A stretch of 64,000 nucleotides of DNA from Nocardia sp. NBC_01327 (lineage in GTDB: Bacteria > Actinomycetota > Actinomycetes > Mycobacteriales > Mycobacteriaceae), in contig NZ_CP108383.1 of assembly GCF_035958815.1 (NCBI RefSeq), positions 1,178,001 through 1,242,000 of the forward strand. Direction: 5' to 3'. The position numbers and the translations under genes are program-made. Of this stretch, positions 34,611-43,576 are shown in pieces. How positions within the stretch are numbered: the first letter of the stretch is position 1; every line of letters begins with the position of its first letter. The notes under the pieces are model-generated. The model was not told the origin of the DNA. It searched no databases and worked only from the letters and a program-made list of their open reading frames with translations.

Positions 34611-34644
34611 GTCAACTGTCGATTGCAAATCGTTGACAGTTGAC
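34611..34644. promoter_or_regulatory. Operator between gntR and the sugar-acid operon
   Basis: gtcaactgtc (34611-34620) and gacagttgac (34635-34644) are perfect 10-bp inverted arms, with an inner gatt-gca-aatc half-palindrome. TTGACA occurs at 34633 and 34641, so -35 elements overlap the site. Best explained as the GntR binding site. Confidence 0.75.
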
Positions 34645-34697
34645 AATATCTGCGCGCAAACTCGTTTCACCGTCCGAGCGAAAAGAAGGAGGACGGG

Positions 34698-35813
34698 ATG
34701 AGGATCAAAGACATTCGTGCCAGTGTGCACACCACCTCGATCGATGTGCCGCTGCTGACCGAGCAGGTGCGCGGGTACGGCCGGGAGGAACAGAAGGAAT
34801 TCGTCTTCTGCGAGGTGGAGACCGATGAGGGGGTCACCGGCGTCGCCCTGACGGGCCACTTCCTGGCCAGGGCGGTGGTGGTCGCGCTACACGAGCATTT
34901 CCTGCCCGCGGTCATGGACATGGACCCGCTGGAGATCGAGGCCGTCCATCAAAGGGTCTGGCGCACACTGAATCCGCGTGCCATGACGGGTGTGGTGTCC
35001 AGTGCGCTGTCACTGCTGGATATTGCGCTGTGGGATATCCAGGGCAAGGTCGCGGGTCGCTCGGTCGCCAGTCTGCTGGGCGGTGCTCGCACACAGGTTC
35101 CGGTGTACGTGACCTTCGGATTCCCGCAGTACGACCGGGAGACGTTGGCCGCCGCGGCGAGATTACAACTGGACCAGGGCTTTTCGGCCTTGAAGTCGGT
35201 GGTCGCGGTGGACCCCGGCGGCTGGCGGGAGGATGCGGCTCGAATTCGGGCCGTACGCAAGGAGATCGGCGACGAGGTCGATCTGATGATCGACGCCAAC
35301 TACCTTTTCACGCCCGTCGAAGCCAAACTGCTGTGCCGTGCGGTGGAGGATCAGCACCTCACCTGGTTCGAGGAGCCGCTGCATCAGAACGACGCGCGGG
35401 CCCTGGCGGATCTGCGGGCGCACACCACGATTCCGCTGGCGGCCGGCCAGATGGAGGGGCATCGCTGGCGCCTGCGTGAGCTGGTCGAGCAGCGCGCCGT
35501 CGATATTCTGCAGCCGAACGTCTGCTACTGCGGCGGCTTCACCGAGGCCCGCAAGGCCGCGCACCTCGCGCAGATCTACAACCTGCCGGTGGCGCACGGC
35601 GGCGGCTGGCCGCTGTTCAATCTGCACACCCTGGCGGGTCTCATGAACGGCTGGCTGCTGGAGTGGCATCTCGGCATGGTGCAGGTCGGCAAGCTGCTCT
35701 TCCCGGATGCGCCGGAACCGGTCGACGGCGTGCTCACGGTCCCGGATCGGCCCGGACTCGGGCTCACCGTGGATCGGGCGGCGCTGCGCTCCACGCTCGT
35801 TCGGCCCGAGTGA
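34698..35813 (+). CDS. Mandelate racemase/muconate lactonizing-type enolase superfamily enzyme, atypical active site
   Basis: 371 residues from ATG at 34698 (GGAGG upstream). Enolase N-domain 1-120, barrel after. Metal ligands D (LMIDANY) and E (TWFEEPL) are present; the third place reads AAGQMEGHRW, with Gln where GE is usual. The KxK pair is K-S-V (SALKSVVAV), losing the usual base Lys, and the QPD acid is QPN. The barrel His remains (VAHGGGW). It may be an acid-sugar dehydratase of a subgroup relying on the His. First gene of the operon. Confidence 0.82.
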   Translation: MRIKDIRASVHTTSIDVPLLTEQVRGYGREEQKEFVFCEVETDEGVTGVALTGHFLARAVVVALHEHFLPAVMDMDPLEIEAVHQRVWRTLNPRAMTGVVSSALSLLDIALWDIQGKVAGRSVASLLGGARTQVPVYVTFGFPQYDRETLAAAARLQLDQGFSALKSVVAVDPGGWREDAARIRAVRKEIGDEVDLMIDANYLFTPVEAKLLCRAVEDQHLTWFEEPLHQNDARALADLRAHTTIPLAAGQMEGHRWRLRELVEQRAVDILQPNVCYCGGFTEARKAAHLAQIYNLPVAHGGGWPLFNLHTLAGLMNGWLLEWHLGMVQVGKLLFPDAPEPVDGVLTVPDRPGLGLTVDRAALRSTLVRPE

Positions 35814-35831
35814 ATCCGGGCGGTGGGTCGC

Positions 35832-37160
35832 ATGAGCACTACCGCACTCGATACCGCGCCGGACTCCGAGGCCCGGCCGCCGCGCTGGCGCAGAGTCCTC
35901 ACCAATACCACCTTCCAGGTGCTCGTCGCGGCTGTCGCGGCGGCAATTTTCGGGATGGTCGCGCCGGCTGCGGCGTCGAATATGCAGCCGGTGGCCCAGG
36001 CGTTCATCGCTCTGATCCAGATGCTGATCGCGCCGATCGTGTTCCTGGTGACCGTCACCGGGATCGTCGCGACCGGTGGCCTGAAGGCGGTGGGCCGGAT
36101 CGCGGTGCGCGCCCTGGTGTATTTCGAGATCGTCACCACCCTGGGCATGCTGATCGGCCTGCTGGCGGTCGATCTGCTCCGGCCCGGTGCGGGCGTTGCG
36201 CGTCCGGGCCACGCATCCGGTGATATCTCGAACTATGTGAAGGGGGATGCGGCGAACACCTCGTTCGGCGCATTCCTCGCGGATGTGGTGCCGGACAATG
36301 CCGTCAATGCCTTTGCGACGGGGCACATCATTCAGGTGCTCATCTTCGCGGTGCTCTTCGCCATCGCGCTGCTGCGACTGCCGATGGGCGTCACCACACC
36401 GATTCTGGACGCCTGCACCAAACTGACCGAGGTGTTCTTCCGGATGATCCGGATGATCATGCTGCTCGCACCCGTCGGCACCTTCGGTGCGGTGGCGGCC
36501 ACGGTCGGCAAGTACGGCCCGGAGACCCTGACGGCTCTGATGCGGCTGGTGGCCGTTTCCGCGCTGGCCCTCGCGTTCTTCGTGATCGTGGTACTGGGTT
36601 CGGTCGCGCGGCTGGCGCGGTTCTCCCTGCTGCGCCTGATCGGCACCCTGCGCCGGGAGCTACTGGTGGTGCTCGGCACCTCCTCGTCGGAAGCCGTACT
36701 GCCGCAATTGATGCAGCGGCTGGAGGACGCCGGCTGCCGCCGCAGCGTGGTGGGCCTGGTGGTGCCTACCGGGTTCTCCTTCAACCTCGACGGCGTCGCG
36801 GTGGTGGTGCCGATCTGTGTGGTGTTCATCGGGCAGGTGTACGGCATTCCGTTGAGTGCCGGTGATCAGCTGGGCCTGTTCCTGGTCTTCCTGGTGCTGT
36901 CCAAAGGCACTGCGGGGATCAGCGGTTCGGCCTTCATCACCCTCGCCAATACCGTGGCGGCCACCGCGCTGGTGCCCGTCGCCGGGCTGGCGCTGGTGTT
37001 GTCGGTGGACCGATTCCTTTCTCTCATCAGGGCTTTGACCAATGTGCTCGGCAATGCGGTGGCCACCGTGGTCGTCGCGCGCTGGGAGCCGGACGGGCTG
37101 GATCCCGTGCGCGCGGCTGACGCCCTCGGATATCGCCCGAAAAACGTTCAAGGAGTATAG
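35832..37160 (+). CDS. Dicarboxylate/amino acid:cation symporter (DctA/GltP family)
   Basis: 442 residues or slightly fewer from ATG 35832 (GTG at 35823 possible). Eight helices plus re-entrant loops. Signatures: SSSEAVLPQLMQRLEDAGC, PTGFSFNLDGVAVVVP and SKGTAGISGSAFITLANTVAAT, which hold the cation and carboxylate sites. It would import a C4-type acid such as tartrate with Na+ or H+. Sits between the two enolase-superfamily genes, so it probably brings in their substrate. Confidence 0.92.
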   Translation: MSTTALDTAPDSEARPPRWRRVLTNTTFQVLVAAVAAAIFGMVAPAAASNMQPVAQAFIALIQMLIAPIVFLVTVTGIVATGGLKAVGRIAVRALVYFEIVTTLGMLIGLLAVDLLRPGAGVARPGHASGDISNYVKGDAANTSFGAFLADVVPDNAVNAFATGHIIQVLIFAVLFAIALLRLPMGVTTPILDACTKLTEVFFRMIRMIMLLAPVGTFGAVAATVGKYGPETLTALMRLVAVSALALAFFVIVVLGSVARLARFSLLRLIGTLRRELLVVLGTSSSEAVLPQLMQRLEDAGCRRSVVGLVVPTGFSFNLDGVAVVVPICVVFIGQVYGIPLSAGDQLGLFLVFLVLSKGTAGISGSAFITLANTVAATALVPVAGLALVLSVDRFLSLIRALTNVLGNAVATVVVARWEPDGLDPVRAADALGYRPKNVQGV

Positions 37161-37162
37161 AA

Positions 37163-38335
37163 ATGCCTCGTATCGTCGCTATTCACGAAGGCACCGTGGC
37201 GATCAGCTCGTCCATGAGCAATGCCTTCATCGATTTCAGCGCCATGGACTGCTCCATCGTCGCGGTGGTCAGTGACGTCCTGCGGGACGGAAAACCGGTG
37301 GTGGGCTACGGCTTCAACTCCAACGGCCGCTACAGCGCGGGGGAGATCCTGCGCCGCAGGGTGATTCCGCGACTCCTGCGCGCCGCACCGGAGGAGCTGG
37401 AGACCGAGGACGGCGCCTTCATCGATCCCGCGCGCGCCTGGAACCTCATGACGCGCAATGAGAAACCGGGCGGCCACGGCGAACGCTCGGTGGCCGTCGG
37501 CGTGATCGATATGGCGCTGTTCGATCTGAATGCCAAGCTGGCCGGGCTGCCGCTGTATCGATGGCTGGTCCGCCACTACGGGCTCGGCGAGCCCGATGCG
37601 GATGTATTCGTCTATGCCGCAGGCGGTTACTACGCGCCGGGCAAGGAGCCGGCGCAGCTGCAGGAGGAGATGCGGGGCTTCCTGGAGCAGGGCTACGACG
37701 TGGTCAAGATGAAGATCGGCGGTGCGTCGCTGGCCGATGACGTCAAGCGGGTCGAGGCCGTGCTGGAGGTGCTCGGCGGTGACGGCTCCCGGCTGGCCGT
37801 GGACGCCAACGGCCGCTTCGACCTCGATACCGCGCTGGCCTACGGGCGGGCGCTCGAGCCCTTCGGCCTGCGCTGGTACGAGGAACCGGGTGATCCGCTC
37901 GATTTCGCCCTGCACGCGACCCTGTCCGAGCGGTATCCCGGGCCGCTGGCCACCGGCGAGAACCTCTTCTCGCACCAGGATGCGCGCAATCTGCTCCGAT
38001 ACGCGGGCATGCGCCCGGACCGCGACTACCTGCAGTTCGATCCGGTACTCGGCTACGGGCTGGTGGAGTACCTGCGCATTCAAGACATGCTGCGCGCCCA
38101 CGGCTGGTCCGCCCGCCGCTGCATTCCACACGGTGGCCATCAGTTCTCGCTGCACATCGCCGCTGCCCTGCGACTAGGGGGCAACGAGTCCTATCCGGGG
38201 GAGTTCCAGCCCACCGGCGGCTTCGCCGATCACGCGCTCATCGAGCACAGCCGACTCCGCCTCACCGACAGCCCAGGCATCGGCTTCGAAGACAAATCCG
38301 AGCTCTACCGCGTCTTCCGAGCCCTGCACCCCTGA
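37163..38335 (+). CDS. D(-)-tartrate dehydratase-like enolase superfamily enzyme
   Basis: 390 residues, 2 bases after the symporter stop. Lys pair KMKIGG near residue 180, metal ligands D (LAVDANG), E (WYEEPGDP) and E (ATGENLF), and PHGGHQ His are all intact. The pattern, with the N-S-N-G-R-Y loop and KMKIGG, fits the D-tartrate dehydratase group (TarD), giving oxaloacetate. Exact substrate not proven. Confidence 0.85.
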   Translation: MPRIVAIHEGTVAISSSMSNAFIDFSAMDCSIVAVVSDVLRDGKPVVGYGFNSNGRYSAGEILRRRVIPRLLRAAPEELETEDGAFIDPARAWNLMTRNEKPGGHGERSVAVGVIDMALFDLNAKLAGLPLYRWLVRHYGLGEPDADVFVYAAGGYYAPGKEPAQLQEEMRGFLEQGYDVVKMKIGGASLADDVKRVEAVLEVLGGDGSRLAVDANGRFDLDTALAYGRALEPFGLRWYEEPGDPLDFALHATLSERYPGPLATGENLFSHQDARNLLRYAGMRPDRDYLQFDPVLGYGLVEYLRIQDMLRAHGWSARRCIPHGGHQFSLHIAAALRLGGNESYPGEFQPTGGFADHALIEHSRLRLTDSPGIGFEDKSELYRVFRALHP

Positions 38336-38441
38336 TATCGACTGCTGCGCCGCACCCCGGAACGGGGTGTGGCCTGCGTCATATGGGGCGCGGGGGATTG
38401 TGTGCAACTCTCGGTCACAGATAGTCTGCTCGGGTAGGTAA

Positions 38442-38464
38442 ACCGATCGGTCTACTAAGGAGGT
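38442..38464 (+). promoter_or_regulatory. TetR-type palindrome at the start of the exporter gene
   Basis: accgatcggt (38442-38451) is a perfect palindrome inside gtaaaccgatcggtctac. It is followed by AAGGAGGT (38457-38464), so it lies in the 5' untranslated leader or just downstream of the promoter. The sequence is of the kind TetR-family repressors bind; no TetR gene is adjacent. Confidence 0.55.
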
Positions 38465-38470
38465 GCCGAG

Positions 38471-40198
38471 ATGACGGTGTCAATGGCGAGCCGGGAATCC
38501 GGCCGGGCGACAACATCGGGGTTGAGTCAGCGGGGGCGGATCGCCGCTCTGGTGGCGATCTGCCTCGCGGAACTACTTGTGGTGCTGGACAACACGCTGG
38601 TGAATGTGGCCCTGCCGTCCATGGCGGTGCAGCTGCAGGCCGATATGAGCGGCCTGCAGTGGATTGTGGACGCATTCACGCTGGCCTTCTCGGGACTGCT
38701 GCTCGCCATGGGTCACCTCGGCGACCGGTTCGGGCGGCGGCGGTTCATGGTCGTCGGCCTGGCCGGTGTGGCGGTCATGTCGGCGGCGGGCGCGCTCTCC
38801 TCCGGGCTCGGGCAGGTCATTGCCGCCCGCGCGGGCATGGGCGTCTTCGCGGCGGTCGTCTTCCCGGCGACCCTGGCCCTGCTGATCAATATCTTCACCG
38901 AGCCGCGCCAGCGCGCCGCCGCGGTCGCGGCGTGGACGGCCATGGCCGGTATGGCCGTCGCCATCGGGCCGACCATCGGCGGCTGGCTGCTGGAGTACTT
39001 CTCCTGGCATTCGGTGTTCTGGATCAATGTCCCGGTGGCGCTCATCGCCATTGCGGCAGTGCTGCTCACGGTTCCGGAATCACGTGCCGATCATGTGGCG
39101 CGGCTGGACCGCATCGGCATCGTGCTGTCGCTGGTGGGTGTGACCGCACTGGTCTGGTCGATCATCGAGGCGCCCAAGCACGGCTGGCTATCGGCGCAAA
39201 GCCTTGCGGGATACCTGCTTTCGATCATCACCCTGGCGGTGTTCGTGGGCTGGGAGCTGCGGGTGGCGACGCCGGTGCTGAATATGCGGCTGTTCCGCAA
39301 CCGCCGGTTCGCGCTGCCCTCGCTGGCGATCACCGTCTCCTACTTCGCCGCCTTCGGCTTCCTGTTCCTGATCACCCAGTACTTCCAGGGCGTGAAGGAG
39401 CTGACGCCGCTCGAATTCGGCATCCACTCACTGCCTTTCGCGGTGGCGGTGGGATTCGGCGCGCCGATCGCGACCATGATGGCGCAGCGGTTCGGCACCA
39501 CGGCCATGGTGGTGAGCGGGTTGCTCATTCTCGCGGTGGCCATGTACATCGCCGGGCGCACCACGGTCGACACCGAGTACGTGGGACCGGTGGTCGTATC
39601 CATGATTCTGATGGGCCTGGGCTTCGCGGTGGTGCAGGGTCCGGCGACCGAATCCATCATGGGCTCCGTGCCTTTGGACGAGGCGGGCGCGGGTTCGGCG
39701 GTCAACGACACCACGCGTGAGGTGGGTGGCGCGCTGGGCGTCGCCGTGCTGGGTTCGATCATGACGTCGATCTATGCCGCGCACGTGAGCGGCCGGATCG
39801 CCGGGATTCCCGCGCAGATCATGAATCCGCAGCAGAAGGAATTGGCGAGCAATACGCCGATCAGCGTGCTGGAGATCGTGAAGACACCGGTGAATCCGCT
39901 ACTGGCCCCGGCGAAAGCGGATCTCATCCACGCCATGAAGGTCGCCGCGCTGGAAGGCTCGCAGGTCGCCTCCTATGTCGCGGTGGGCACCCTGGTGGTG
40001 GCCGCGATCGTGGTGGCGCTGGCACTGCCGTGGCGAGCCGAACGACTCCCGTCGGTACTGCTGGGCTGGCGCGAGAACGATACCGCGGCAGCCGATCCGG
40101 CCGACGCGGCGTCCGATCCGGCAGCTGCGGAGTCCGATCCGGCAGCTGCGGAGTCCGATCAGGTTGGCGCAGTGGCGGATTCGATCAGCCGGTCGTGA
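38471..40198 (+). CDS. MFS transporter, DHA2 family (EmrB/QacA type, 14 helices)
   Basis: 575 residues. Motif A GHLGDRFGRRRFMVVG, motif C AGMAVAIGPTIGGWLLEYFSW and motif D1 LDNTLVNVALPSM identify a drug:H+ antiporter. Fourteen hydrophobic segments to about residue 525. The cytoplasmic tail is a tandem repeat (SDPAAAE twice, from 21-bp repeats at 40111-40152), then DQVGAVADSISRS. Likely exports a toxic compound; substrate unknown. Faces phoU tail to tail. Confidence 0.93.
   Translation: MTVSMASRESGRATTSGLSQRGRIAALVAICLAELLVVLDNTLVNVALPSMAVQLQADMSGLQWIVDAFTLAFSGLLLAMGHLGDRFGRRRFMVVGLAGVAVMSAAGALSSGLGQVIAARAGMGVFAAVVFPATLALLINIFTEPRQRAAAVAAWTAMAGMAVAIGPTIGGWLLEYFSWHSVFWINVPVALIAIAAVLLTVPESRADHVARLDRIGIVLSLVGVTALVWSIIEAPKHGWLSAQSLAGYLLSIITLAVFVGWELRVATPVLNMRLFRNRRFALPSLAITVSYFAAFGFLFLITQYFQGVKELTPLEFGIHSLPFAVAVGFGAPIATMMAQRFGTTAMVVSGLLILAVAMYIAGRTTVDTEYVGPVVVSMILMGLGFAVVQGPATESIMGSVPLDEAGAGSAVNDTTREVGGALGVAVLGSIMTSIYAAHVSGRIAGIPAQIMNPQQKELASNTPISVLEIVKTPVNPLLAPAKADLIHAMKVAALEGSQVASYVAVGTLVVAAIVVALALPWRAERLPSVLLGWRENDTAAADPADAASDPAAAESDPAAAESDQVGAVADSISRS
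40111..40160 (+). repeat. 21-bp in-frame tandem repeat
   Basis: gtccgatccggcagctgcgga occurs perfectly at 40111-40131 and 40132-40152, with 8 bases of a third copy. Lies in the disordered tail of the exporter and changes only its length. Confidence 0.95.
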
Positions 40199-40297
40199 TA
40201 GACCTCCGGCGCCCGCACCGTGTCGTGTGCGAGCGCCGGAGGGCGTTCAGATCTCGCAGGGTTTCAGGGGGCTCGCCCCTGAGAGCTACGAGAGTTG

Positions 40298-40969
40298 TCA
40301 GATGCTTTCCTTCTCCGAATCCGGGTCGGGCGGAAGCACACCCGTGACGAGGAAGACGACGCGGCGGCCGATCTCCACCGCGTGGTCGGCGAAGCGCTCG
40401 TAGTAGCGGCCCAGCAGCGCGACATCCACGGCCGCGGCGACGCCGAACTGCCAGTCGCGGTCCATGATCAGCGTGAACAGATGCTTGCGCAGATCGTCCA
40501 TCGCCTCGTCGTCATCGGTGAGCTTGGCCGCGCGATCGGGATCGCGGGTCTCCAGCACCTCTTTGGCGGTGGCGCCCATCTTGACCGCGATGCGGCCCAT
40601 CTCGGCGAAGTAGCTGTTCACGGCCGCGGGGACGGCGTGATTGGGGAAGCGCCGCCGCGTCATCTTGGCCACGTGCAGCGAGAGCACACCCATGCGATTC
40701 ACATCGGAGACGATCTGGATCGCGCTGACCACCTGGCGCAAATCGCCGGCAACGGGAGCCTGCAGCGCCAGCAGTGCGAAGGCCTTCTCTTCGGCCAGCT
40801 GGATCATCTCGGCGATGCGGTCGTACTCGGTGATCACCTGCTCCGCGAGCTCGAGATCAGCATTGAGCAGCGAATTGGTCGCACGCTCCATAGCCGATCC
40901 GGCGAGCCCGGCCATGCCGCCGAGCAGATCGGCGAGCTCGGCCATTTGTTCGTTGTAGATGACACGCAT
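40298..40969 (-). CDS. phoU: Phosphate transport system regulator PhoU
   Basis: 223 residues from ATG at 40969 ([17 protein letters not shown]). Two three-helix repeats, each with the metal-binding E/D-x3-D motifs ([37 protein letters not shown]) and [21 protein letters not shown]. PhoU damps Pst uptake and the SenX3-type kinase when phosphate is ample. Split from pstSCAB by the catabolic and exporter genes. Confidence 0.94.
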   Translation of the reverse strand: MRVIYNEQMAELADLLGGMAGLAGSAMERATNSLLNADLELAEQVITEYDRIAEMIQLAEEKAFALLALQAPVAGDLRQVVSAIQIVSDVNRMGVLSLHVAKMTRRRFPNHAVPAAVNSYFAEMGRIAVKMGATAKEVLETRDPDRAAKLTDDDEAMDDLRKHLFTLIMDRDWQFGVAAAVDVALLGRYYERFADHAVEIGRRVVFLVTGVLPPDPDSEKESI

Positions 40970-41080
40970 GAAACAAGACATTAGTGGTAGCCGCTGACCA
41001 AGTCACCAACGGTGGGTGAATCATCGGTGCCGGTTGGTTGCGGCACAGTCGCTGCACGTCGGCCGGGCGCGGCCGCCCGG

Positions 41081-43273
41081 CTACTTGCAGGTGTCGTCCG
41101 CCGCGTTCACATGCTCCAGGTCCGAGGGCAGTGTGACCGGTGCCGCACTGGCGCCGCCGGCATCGGCCGGCATATCGGGCAGCGGCTGGCCGAAGGCGGT
41201 CGGCGCGTGCACGGTGCCCGCGTAATCGGTGCCGAGCACCACCTCGACAATGCTGCCCAGACCGCTCGCCGGTTCCAGGGTGGCGCCCGGGATGGAGCTG
41301 GCGACGGTGGCCGCCGCGGCCTCGTGTCCGGTGGAGTAGCGGACGGTGGTCTTGGGTGAGGTGCCGTCGGCGTAATTGCCGGTGCTGTAGATCTGGAAGC
41401 CCTGATTCGCGAGTTTGGTTGCGGCGGTGGAGGCGACGCCCGCGACGCCCGAACCGTTGGAGACCTGCAGTGAGACCGTGCTCGGATCGACGGCCATCAG
41501 CTTCGGCGCGGCGACCGGCGCCACCGACGTGGTGGTGACCGGATCGGGCTTCTTCTCACCGGGCAGCGGCTGGTCGTCGATGATGGCGGTGAAGATGGCC
41601 TTGATATCGGATTCGCGCGGAATCTCATTGCCGTAGGACGTGGTTCCCGCGGTGGGCGCGGTCAGGAAGGTGATGGCTCCGGCATCCACCTTCTTCATGG
41701 ATTGCCCGAGCATGAGCAGATCCTTGGTGCTCACATGGTCCATGAACGAGTGCTGGGCGAAGGCGTCGATGAAGCCGTTCAGCTTGCCCGGATCGAAGAG
41801 CACCTTGCTGGAGAGCGCACTGCGCAGCAGTGAGGACAGGAAGCGCTGCTGCCGGTTGATGCGGTCGTAGTCGCTGCGTTCCTCACCCTGCACGTGCCGG
41901 GCGCGCACATAGTCCAGAGCCGTGGAGCCGTTGATGATCTGCTTGCCCGGGGTGGTGAGCACCGTGCCGAGAATGTCGTCGACGAGCGGTTTGGTGGTGC
42001 AGACCTCGACGCCGCCGACCACGTCCACCATGGATTCGAAACCCGAGAAGTCGATGCCGACAAAGTGGTTGATCTTGAGCCCGGAGAGTTTGGTGATCAC
42101 CTTGGTCAGGCATTTCGGCCCGCCGAGCGCATAGGTGGCATTGAGTTTGTCGCCGATGGCGGACGGGAAGTTCTCACCGGTGTAGGCGGCCTTGTCATTG
42201 TTCCAGCCTTCGCAGACCGGACGGCTGACATCGAGATCGCGCGGGAACGATACGGCGACCACGCGCGCCCGGTTGGCCGGAATGTTCACCAGCATGACGG
42301 TGTCGGACCGGGCGCCCTCGGCATCGTCCTCGGTGCCCGCGCCGAGTTGGGAGTTGGCGCCGGCGCGGGTATCGGTGCCGACGATGAGGAAGTTCTCGTC
42401 ACCGGTCTGGCCGTCGGCGTCGACCACATCGGGGGAATCGGGTTCGAGCGCGGACACCTGCTGGAAGTTGTTGTCCTTGGCGCGCAGGTAACTCCAGCCG
42501 CCGCCGGTGATGAGCATGGCGATGACCGCGAACATGGCGAGCGCGGCGCGACCGGCCAGCCGCAGCCGCCGATGTTTGCGCATGCGCCCGGCGGCCAAGC
42601 GGGACAACGGTTTTGCGCCGACCGGGGCCGGTAGTGCGGTGGCCGGCGGCGGTGTGGCCGCTGGGTCGGCGGTCGGCAGCGCGGTGGTCGGATAGTCGGC
42701 GGGCGATTCGACCTGTGCGGTGACGCGAATCGGCTTGGGGCGCTTGGCCCGCGGCGGCGTCGCGACCGGGGGTGGGGGTAGCTCCTCGGTGATCGGATCG
42801 GCTGTCGGATCGGTGCGCTGGGATCCGTTGGCGTTCAACGACTCCGGCGGCACGGTGCGCTGTGCACCGGCGCCCTCGTTCGAGTGCCGGGAAATGCTGG
42901 GGGAGAAGTGATTCGGCGGTGCCGCCCGCTTCGGTCCCGGGCCGGGCGCCTCGGGCGCTGCCGGTCGTCGTGCACCGGCGGCCTCGGGCGGGGCCGGGCG
43001 GCGGGTACCGGCGGCGTCGGCGCCGGATTGTGCTGGGCGCCCGCCGGTCTCCGGCGTCTCGTCATCGCGGCGGCGGCGCCGGGTCTTGCGTTCGCTGTCC
43101 ACGCGTTCGACCAGATCCTGCACCGAGATGGGCGCGGATTCCGGATCGGGATTATCGGTGTGCCGGGATCGGCGGGAGGCAGGCGGTCGATCATCGTCGG
43201 CGTCCGCGGGATAGCGCTCCCACGGGGCGCGACCTCCGGGCCGTGGCGTACGCCCGTACCGATCGTCACCCAC
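41081..43273 (-). CDS. LytR-CpsA-Psr family protein with LytR C-terminal domain
   Basis: 730 residues from GTG at 43273. About 235 residues of charged, Pro/Ala-rich cytoplasmic sequence, one helix near 237-258, the LCP catalytic domain at about 285-480 (TDTRAGANSQLG, SFPRDLDV, VDVVGGVEVC, GKQIINGSTALDYVRARH), then a Pro-rich linker and a LytR_C domain (VSLQVSNGSGVAGVAS). LCP enzymes attach arabinogalactan to peptidoglycan in mycolate bacteria. Matches Rv0822c. Confidence 0.93.
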   Translation of the reverse strand: MGDDRYGRTPRPGGRAPWERYPADADDDRPPASRRSRHTDNPDPESAPISVQDLVERVDSERKTRRRRRDDETPETGGRPAQSGADAAGTRRPAPPEAAGARRPAAPEAPGPGPKRAAPPNHFSPSISRHSNEGAGAQRTVPPESLNANGSQRTDPTADPITEELPPPPVATPPRAKRPKPIRVTAQVESPADYPTTALPTADPAATPPPATALPAPVGAKPLSRLAAGRMRKHRRLRLAGRAALAMFAVIAMLITGGGWSYLRAKDNNFQQVSALEPDSPDVVDADGQTGDENFLIVGTDTRAGANSQLGAGTEDDAEGARSDTVMLVNIPANRARVVAVSFPRDLDVSRPVCEGWNNDKAAYTGENFPSAIGDKLNATYALGGPKCLTKVITKLSGLKINHFVGIDFSGFESMVDVVGGVEVCTTKPLVDDILGTVLTTPGKQIINGSTALDYVRARHVQGEERSDYDRINRQQRFLSSLLRSALSSKVLFDPGKLNGFIDAFAQHSFMDHVSTKDLLMLGQSMKKVDAGAITFLTAPTAGTTSYGNEIPRESDIKAIFTAIIDDQPLPGEKKPDPVTTTSVAPVAAPKLMAVDPSTVSLQVSNGSGVAGVASTAATKLANQGFQIYSTGNYADGTSPKTTVRYSTGHEAAAATVASSIPGATLEPASGLGSIVEVVLGTDYAGTVHAPTAFGQPLPDMPADAGGASAAPVTLPSDLEHVNAADDTCK

Positions 43274-43576
43274 CAGCGGACCTCACTTTGCTTTTCGATG
43301 CCGACCGTCATGATAACGATTTCGCCACGATGGACCACCCGGACCGCACTCGCCCGGGTCTGGCTCGCCCTGTTCCCAGTCCCGCCACGCCGAGGCTCGG
43401 AGGCCGATTCTCGGCGAGTCGAGCGGCAGCACGGCAGGCTGTTCCGGAGCAGTCTGCCAGGGCGGTGACCCTCGGTCGGGGAACATGGTCGGCGCGGTCA
43501 CCGGCGGTGGCGCTGACCTGCGCTTCTCATACCGGTCGGCAGCGGTGGCGGGGTCGGCCGGGGGAGGCGTGAATCC
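43274..43576. other. Intergenic region between dus and LCP genes
   Basis: A Pro/Gly-rich 72-codon minus-strand frame (43283-43501) exists but shows no conserved features. The LCP promoter should lie here; I see no clear -10. Confidence 0.4.

Noticed and set aside
34562..34615. N-terminal extension of the GntR regulator
   Set aside because: It would be translated from within the operator and -10 region; MTEHVEA at 34561 fits the family.
40111..40160. Repeat array that might suggest CRISPR
   Set aside because: In-frame direct repeats with no spacers inside the exporter tail.
43283..43501. 72-codon Pro/Gly-rich frame before the LCP gene
   Set aside because: No family signal and no conserved motif; may be promoter DNA.
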